A DNA stretch of 64,000 nt. It comes from JBBSBL01 sp038251325. Lineage in GTDB: Bacteria > Actinomycetota > Thermoleophilia > Solirubrobacterales > Solirubrobacteraceae. The notes under the pieces are model-generated. The model ran no database searches. It saw only the letters and a list, made by a program, of their open reading frames with translations, and was not told where the DNA came from. Shown one piece after another: positions 59,682 through 64,000 of the stretch. The stretch spans positions 26,691-90,690 of the forward strand of contig JBBSBL010000002.1 of the NCBI GenBank assembly GCA_038251325.1, read 5' to 3'. Within the stretch, counting starts at the first letter, position 1. Each line of letters begins with the position of its first letter. The translations under genes and the position numbers were made by a program.

Positions 59682-60986
59682 TCAGCCGGGCCGGGCGGCT
59701 GCTGTGGGCGAAGCGCCGAGGACCTCCAGCGTGTCGTCCTCGAAGGTCTCCATGCCGCCGACCATGCCGTCCTTGCGCTCGGTCATGGCGTCGTCGATCG
59801 ACTCCGCGCACTTCAGGTCGCGCTTGAGCAGGATGAGCGAGATCGCGGGGAAGAAGACGACCGAGAGCAGCCCGGCGGCGATCAGCGCGGCCGCGTTGGC
59901 CGGCGTCACGACGTTCAGGGTCAGGCCGATCTGCGTCGCGGCGACGATGAACGGCAGCGAGGTGGCCTGCATGAGGACGGCGACGGGGATCCGCTCGCGC
60001 GGGATCACCGAGCGGTAGAGGAGCGCCGGCAGCCCGCGCACGAGGACGAGCGCGGCGAGGAAGATCGGGACGTGGAGCAGCGTCGAGGTTTGCGCCGTGA
60101 GCGCGTCGAGGTCGTACCGGACGCCGGTGGTGACGAAGAAGACGGGGATGAAGATGCCGAACCCGGCCGCCTCGAGCTTGCGCCGGAAGGCCGGGTGGGT
60201 CATGTCCTGGTCGCGGTCGATCAGCGAGATGATCGCGCCGGCGATGAACGCCCCGAGGATCACCTCGAGCCCGAGCTCCCCGGCCAGCGCGACGAGCCCG
60301 ATGAGCAGGACGAACGCGGCGCGGACGCGGATCTGGGCCGTGGTGTCCTGCAGGCGCCGCAGCGCGGAACCGATGCGGATCGAGTGCTCGGCGCGCAGGA
60401 TCACGACGGAGATGAGCGCCGCCGCGACGAACAGCCCGGCGAGCAGGATGACCTTCGTCGCGGTGCTGGACGCCTCGCGCGAGAAGAAGAGCGAGAGCAG
60501 GATCACGGTGGCGAAGTCGGCGATCGTCCCGCCCGCGATCACGAGCTGCCCGAAGGTCGTGCCGCTCTCCCCCGCGTCCTTGAGCACGGGGACGAGGACG
60601 CCGAGCGAGGTCGCCGAGAGCACGATGGCCACGAACAGCGGCTGGGAGACGAAGCCGCCGGCCTTGAGCAGCAGCCCGACGACGATCGCGATCGCGAAGG
60701 AGACGACGAATCCCAGCGACGCGAGCCGCAGCACCCGGCCGCGCAGCTTCGGGAACTCGATCTCCAGGCCCGCGAGGAAGAGGAGGAAGGCCAGGCCGAC
60801 GACCGAGAACACGGTGACCGGCGCGTCCACCGAGACCCACCCGAGCACCGACGGGCCGACCACGATCCCGGCCACGATCTCCAGCACGACCGAGGGGACC
60901 CGCACGGCCGGAGCGAACCCCAGGAGCAGCGGCGCCGCGAAGCCGACGGCGACGACGATCAGCAGGTTGGTGAAGGCCAGGTCCAT
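59682..60986 (-). CDS. CPA2-family cation/proton antiporter (KefB-like)
   Basis: 434-residue membrane protein with about 12 helices in the Na+/H+ exchanger (KefB/GerN/NapA) fold. Visible are IVVGPSVLGW, FLAGLEIEFPKLRG (helix 3 area), LSATSLGVLVPVLKD and GTIADFATVILL (the transport-site region, with Asp). A soluble C-terminal tail of about 35 residues has no TrkA-N domain. It may exchange K+ or Na+ for protons. ATG 60986 is chosen; GTG 60992 is equally possible. The gene lies between two copies of the 173-base element, one of them 41 bases before its start. Confidence 0.9.
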   Translation of the reverse strand: MDLAFTNLLIVVAVGFAAPLLLGFAPAVRVPSVVLEIVAGIVVGPSVLGWVSVDAPVTVFSVVGLAFLLFLAGLEIEFPKLRGRVLRLASLGFVVSFAIAIVVGLLLKAGGFVSQPLFVAIVLSATSLGVLVPVLKDAGESGTTFGQLVIAGGTIADFATVILLSLFFSREASSTATKVILLAGLFVAAALISVVILRAEHSIRIGSALRRLQDTTAQIRVRAAFVLLIGLVALAGELGLEVILGAFIAGAIISLIDRDQDMTHPAFRRKLEAAGFGIFIPVFFVTTGVRYDLDALTAQTSTLLHVPIFLAALVLVRGLPALLYRSVIPRERIPVAVLMQATSLPFIVAATQIGLTLNVVTPANAAALIAAGLLSVVFFPAISLILLKRDLKCAESIDDAMTERKDGMVGGMETFEDDTLEVLGASPTAAARPG

Positions 60987-61027
60987 CGCCACTCGGCTGT
61001 CGCCGATCGACGCCGAGGCGTTACGCG

Positions 61028-61200
61028 GCGCCGGGCCCGGCGTGGGCGGCGGGCGACGGGCACGTCCGGTCGCCCGCTATTGGAGGCGACCGGCCGCGCC
61101 CGCCGTCCGCCGTCGGCTCTCCGGGAGCGGCGTTGGCGGCTGCCGACGGTTCGCCTCATCAGGCCCGCCGCGGGGGCCTGCGACCCTGCGGCGCAGCCCG
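61028..61200. repeat. Structured 173-base intergenic element, copy 2
   Basis: Second copy, in the 303-base gap (60987-61289) between the divergent antiporter and GH15 genes. The long stem reads CCGGTCGCC / GGCGACCGG (61066-61074 and 61085-61093). Compared with copy 1, one T-A pair has become C-G, changed on both sides. The hairpin at 61167-61192 keeps pairing through a G-U wobble. It ends 41 bases before the antiporter start. The rest of the gap (61201-61289) holds only the GH15 leader with its strong ribosome binding site. Confidence 0.7.
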
Positions 61201-61289
61201 GGTTGCCGGGGCTGACGCCGGGAGGCGGCGTGTAACCGGTCGGCGAGGGCGTGGACCGGGGGATGCCCGCACCTCAGGAGGAGTGAGTC

Positions 61290-63194
61290 ATGAGCACGGC
61301 GCCCGACGAGATCCGAACCGCGCAGCGGACGAGCGAGTTCCGGCCGATCGATGCCTACGGCCTGCTGGCCGACTGCAACTCGGCCGCCCTGGTCGACCGA
61401 GGCGGGTCGATCGACTGGCTGTGCCTGCCGCACTACGACAGTCCCGCCGTGTTCGCGCGTGTCCTCGACCCGGAGGCCGGCCACTGGTCGATCGCTCCGG
61501 TCGGGTCCTTCGAATCCGGGCGCCGCTACCTGCCGGGCACGCTGGTGGTCGAGACGGCGTTCACCACGAAGACGGGCGTGGCTCGCCTGACCGACGCGAT
61601 GGCGTTCGGCCAGGGGCTGCGCGGACACGACCTCGGCGTCGATGCCCCGCATGAGGTCCTGCGCCTCCTCGAGGGAATCGAGGGCACCGTCGAGGTGGAG
61701 CTCGAGCTCGCGCCCCGCCCCGAGTACGGGCTCGTGCGGCCGCTGTTCCGCGCGGTCGACGGCGGGGGACGCACGTTCGGCGGGCCGAACCGGATCGCCG
61801 TGAGCGCCGGCGTGCCCGTCGAGATCCAGGAGTCGACGATGCGCGCGCGCTTCACCGTCGCCGCCGGGGAGCGGGTCGGCTTCGGGTTGCGTTGGGCGGC
61901 CGTGGAGAGCGCGCCGCCCGAGCCGTGCCCGCCGGATCGCGTGGCCGCGCGCATCGAGGACACCGTGGCCGGATGGTCCTCGTGGGAAGCCGAGCACGAC
62001 ATCTACCCGGGTCCCCACCGCGAGCTCGTCCGCTTCAGCGCGCGGGTCCTGAAGGGGCTGACGTTCCGTCCGACCGGGGCGATCGTCGCGGCTCCCACCA
62101 CCTCGCTGCCCGAGACGGTCGGGGGCGAGCGCAACTGGGACTACCGCTACGCCTGGATCCGCGACGCGAGCCTGACCCTGGAGGCGCTCTATGTCGGCGC
62201 CTGCTCCGACGAGGCCGAAGACTTCGTCTCGTTCATGACGAGCTCGGCCGGCGGCCGGGCCGGCCGGGGCTCGCTGCAGATCATGTACGGCATCCGCGGC
62301 GAGCACGACCTCTCCGAGCGGGAGCTGCCCCACCTCCGAGGCTGGCGGGACTCGCGACCGGTTCGGGTCGGCAACGGCGCCTGGGGCCAGACCCAGCTCG
62401 ACGTCTACGGGGAGCTGCTCAACGCGCTCCACCTCTACCGCGAACGGCTCGGCGAGCTGCACCCCGAGGTGCAGCGGTTCGCCGCCGATCTCGCGACCAC
62501 GGCCGCCCGGCGCTGGGAGGAGCGCGACGCCGGCATGTGGGAGATGCGCGGCGAGCCGCGCCACCACCTCTCGTCCAAGGTGCTCTGCTGGACGGCGCTG
62601 GACCGCGCGATCGACCTCGCGCCCCAGCTCGGCGCGCACGCCGACCTCGACCGCTGGACGCGGGAGCGCGAGCGGATCCGCGAGGCGATCCTCACGCGAG
62701 GCTGGAGCGAATCGCGGCAGGCCTACGCGCAGGCCTTCGACTCCGACGACCTCGACGCCGCGGCGCTGCTCATGCCGATCCTCGGCTTCCTGCCGGCCAC
62801 CGACGAGCGCATGCGCTCGACGATCGACGCGATCGCGAGCGAGCTGACCGAGGACGGGCTCGTGCTGCGCTACCGCACCGAGGAGGGACCGGGCGGGGAC
62901 GGGCTCAGCGGCGAGGAGGGGACCTTCGTCATCTGCTCCTTCTGGCTCGTCTCGGCGCTGGCCATGGCGAACGAGCTGGACCGCGCCCAGGGCCTGTTCC
63001 ACCAGCTCGCCGGCTATGCCAACGATCTCGGCCTGCTCGCCGAGGAGATCGACGCCTCCACGGGCGAGCTGGTCGGCAACTTCCCCCAGGCCTTCAGCCA
63101 CGTCGGGCTGATCACCGCAGCGTGGGCGATCGACCAGGCGCGCGAGCGCGCCGCGAGCGGCGGCGCGCCGCCGGACGGATCAGCTACAGGTTGA
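61290..63194 (+). CDS. GH15 glucoamylase/trehalase-family enzyme
   Basis: 634-residue GH15 protein of the glucoamylase/trehalase type. The N-terminal beta-sandwich opens RPIDAYGLLADCNSAALVDR and GSIDWLCLPHYDSP. The (alpha/alpha)6 barrel has GGERNWDYRYAWIRDASLTL, WEERDAGMWEMRGEPRHHLS with one catalytic Glu, and LLAEEIDASTGELVGNFPQA with the second. In actinobacteria this group is often an alpha,alpha-trehalase. No signal peptide, so cytosolic. AGGAGGAG lies 6-8 bases before ATG 61290. It is divergent from the antiporter and overlaps the convergent phosphoesterase by 11 bases. Confidence 0.9.
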   Translation: MSTAPDEIRTAQRTSEFRPIDAYGLLADCNSAALVDRGGSIDWLCLPHYDSPAVFARVLDPEAGHWSIAPVGSFESGRRYLPGTLVVETAFTTKTGVARLTDAMAFGQGLRGHDLGVDAPHEVLRLLEGIEGTVEVELELAPRPEYGLVRPLFRAVDGGGRTFGGPNRIAVSAGVPVEIQESTMRARFTVAAGERVGFGLRWAAVESAPPEPCPPDRVAARIEDTVAGWSSWEAEHDIYPGPHRELVRFSARVLKGLTFRPTGAIVAAPTTSLPETVGGERNWDYRYAWIRDASLTLEALYVGACSDEAEDFVSFMTSSAGGRAGRGSLQIMYGIRGEHDLSERELPHLRGWRDSRPVRVGNGAWGQTQLDVYGELLNALHLYRERLGELHPEVQRFAADLATTAARRWEERDAGMWEMRGEPRHHLSSKVLCWTALDRAIDLAPQLGAHADLDRWTRERERIREAILTRGWSESRQAYAQAFDSDDLDAAALLMPILGFLPATDERMRSTIDAIASELTEDGLVLRYRTEEGPGGDGLSGEEGTFVICSFWLVSALAMANELDRAQGLFHQLAGYANDLGLLAEEIDASTGELVGNFPQAFSHVGLITAAWAIDQARERAASGGAPPDGSATG

Positions 63195-64000
63195 ACAGCG
63201 AGCGCATGCTCGGGGTGCCGGCGTCGGCGGCGTGGCCGAGCGGCGGGAGGCCGAGCATCTCCTCCGCCGTGCGCAGCAGCGAGTAGTGCGTCAGGCGAGT
63301 CGCGACCTGCGTGCCGGGGCGGACCGACGGAGCGATGACGATCGCCGGCACGTTCATGAAGTCCGGGCTGCCGGAGGAGTGGTTGAAGTCGCCCTCGTCC
63401 CAGGTGATCAGGATCGCTGTGTCACCGGCGCGGTAGGCGGCGCTGGAGACGATCCTGCCGACCCAGTCCCGCAGGAACGGGTCGCCGAGCGCCGGGTCGA
63501 CCTCGCCGCCGCGCGCGCTGTCGCCGCCGTCGTCGGCGGGGCCGATCCAGGCGAAGGCCGGCAGCGCATTGCGGTCGAGGTCGGACGCCAGCGCACCCGA
63601 CGACGTGGTCCCGAGCGGCACGTCCCAGCGCGCGCAGTCGGCGCGGATGTCGGCGTAGTAGGGGGCAGGCTCGTGATGCGCGGTGTAGTAGGCGTTCTTA
63701 AGCGGATCGTCCTGCAGGTAGCAGTTGCGCGGCATGCGCGAGGAGTACTGGCGCCACTCGCGCCCGGTCTGCTTGACCTGGTTGAAGATGTTGTCCGCGG
63801 GGAGGCCGCTCGCCGAGGGACCGTCGTCGTTGTTGACCCCCTGCGTGCCGCCCGAGGTCAGCGCGATGTAGTTCGGCAGCGAGGGTCGCCCGAGCGCGAA
63901 GTAGCGGGTCGCGCTCCCGCACTGCTGCGAGAGCCGGGTCGTGTAGGGCGTGTCGCGGCCGCCGATGATGTCGCTGTAGTTCGAGTTCTCGAAGGCGATC
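63184..64000 (-). CDS. Phosphoesterase family (PF04185) protein, 5' part beyond window
   Basis: C-terminal 271 residues of a phosphoesterase of the acid phosphatase/phospholipase C group. The window edge cuts it near the start of the domain: FENSNYSDIIGG carries the E-N metal-binding motif, and GRPSLPNYIALTSGGTQGVN follows. Later marks are FAWIGPADDGGDSARGGEVD, AGDTAILITWDEGDFNHSSG (metal-binding Asp/Glu) and VPAIVIAPSVRPGTQV, then LTHYSLLRTAEEMLGLPPLG. Such enzymes are usually exported; the signal peptide would lie outside. Two cysteines (QQCGSA and RADCARW) may pair. Confidence 0.88.
   Translation of the reverse strand, partial: IAFENSNYSDIIGGRDTPYTTRLSQQCGSATRYFALGRPSLPNYIALTSGGTQGVNNDDGPSASGLPADNIFNQVKQTGREWRQYSSRMPRNCYLQDDPLKNAYYTAHHEPAPYYADIRADCARWDVPLGTTSSGALASDLDRNALPAFAWIGPADDGGDSARGGEVDPALGDPFLRDWVGRIVSSAAYRAGDTAILITWDEGDFNHSSGSPDFMNVPAIVIAPSVRPGTQVATRLTHYSLLRTAEEMLGLPPLGHAADAGTPSMRSLFNL

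Noticed and set aside
58023..61235. A 1070-codon open frame on the plus strand across glpX, the membrane gene and the antiporter
   Set aside because: It is the antisense shadow of well-supported minus-strand genes. Its composition (Arg, Asp, Gly, Val rich, no domain) is what high GC produces by chance.

Overview
The window is about 70% GC, almost fully coding, and rich in GTG starts, 4-base start/stop overlaps and short gaps. Gene content (F1Fo ATPase with AtpZ/AtpI, rpmE-DUF1385-prfA-prmC-tsaC-wecA/glyA order, paired ArsA ATPases, DUF2254, AIM24, a c-di-AMP riboswitch before an RlpA-like gene, an isobutyryl-CoA-mutase cluster, a type IV pilin and PilT) points to a chromosomal segment of a high-GC Actinomycetota, most likely class Thermoleophilia (Solirubrobacterales-like). 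This placement is inferred from gene content, not from a database match. I saw no rRNA, tRNA, CRISPR array, prophage or insertion sequence.

Layout. 1-2.7 kb: start of an atp operon on the minus strand (atpZ, atpI, atpB, atpE, atpF, atpH cut by the window edge) with a readable promoter at 2676-2705. 2.8-6.7 kb: class-III aminotransferase, DoxX-like protein, cupin, and an R2-like ligand-binding oxidase divergent from a TetR regulator around a perfect palindrome. 6.6-14.3 kb: minus-strand housekeeping block (wecA-like, glyA, tsaC, prmC, prfA, a frameshifted GGDEF gene, DUF1385, rpmE). 14.3-28.3 kb: acyl-CoA catabolism and its electron-transfer chain: ETF-QO, etfA, etfB, two-subunit acyl-CoA mutase with isobutyryl-CoA-mutase residues, two acyl-CoA dehydrogenases, thiolase, and the MeaB-type GTPase chaperone, with pepA and an orphan pilin inside. 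The dehydrogenases would pass electrons to EtfAB, then ETF-QO and the quinone pool.

28.4-38.8 kb is more accessory: a decayed adenylate-cyclase gene, an acyltransferase coupled to a NodIJ-type ABC exporter, a truncated AbiEi/DUF559-like gene bracketed by short repeats, a methyltransferase-GH57-GT4 trio ordered like mycobacterial Rv3030-Rv3032, a VCBS-repeat remnant, photolyase, and a Lon-N protein. 38.8-46.8 kb: lipoprotein, gamma-glutamyltransferase, FtsZ with a long acidic N-terminal extension, ParA, two ArsA-like ATPases, an unknown protein, HxlR regulator. 46.8-55.4 kb: DUF2254, AIM24, PilT, the principal sigma factor with promoter, a c-di-AMP riboswitch with its RlpA-like gene, a degenerate GGDEF protein and MoeA. 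55.4-64 kb: a frameshifted MerR-DICT regulator, two coupled unknown-process genes, glpX, a small membrane protein, a CPA2 antiporter, a GH15 enzyme and a phosphoesterase running off the end.

The most unusual signal is a 173-base intergenic element present twice, at 59468-59640 and 61028-61200, the same way round. Each copy sits 41-45 bases before the start codon of a minus-strand membrane-protein gene. The two copies differ by compensating base changes in a 9-bp stem and by a wobble-compatible change in another. This suggests a structured cis-regulatory RNA or a structured dispersed repeat that I cannot assign to a known family.
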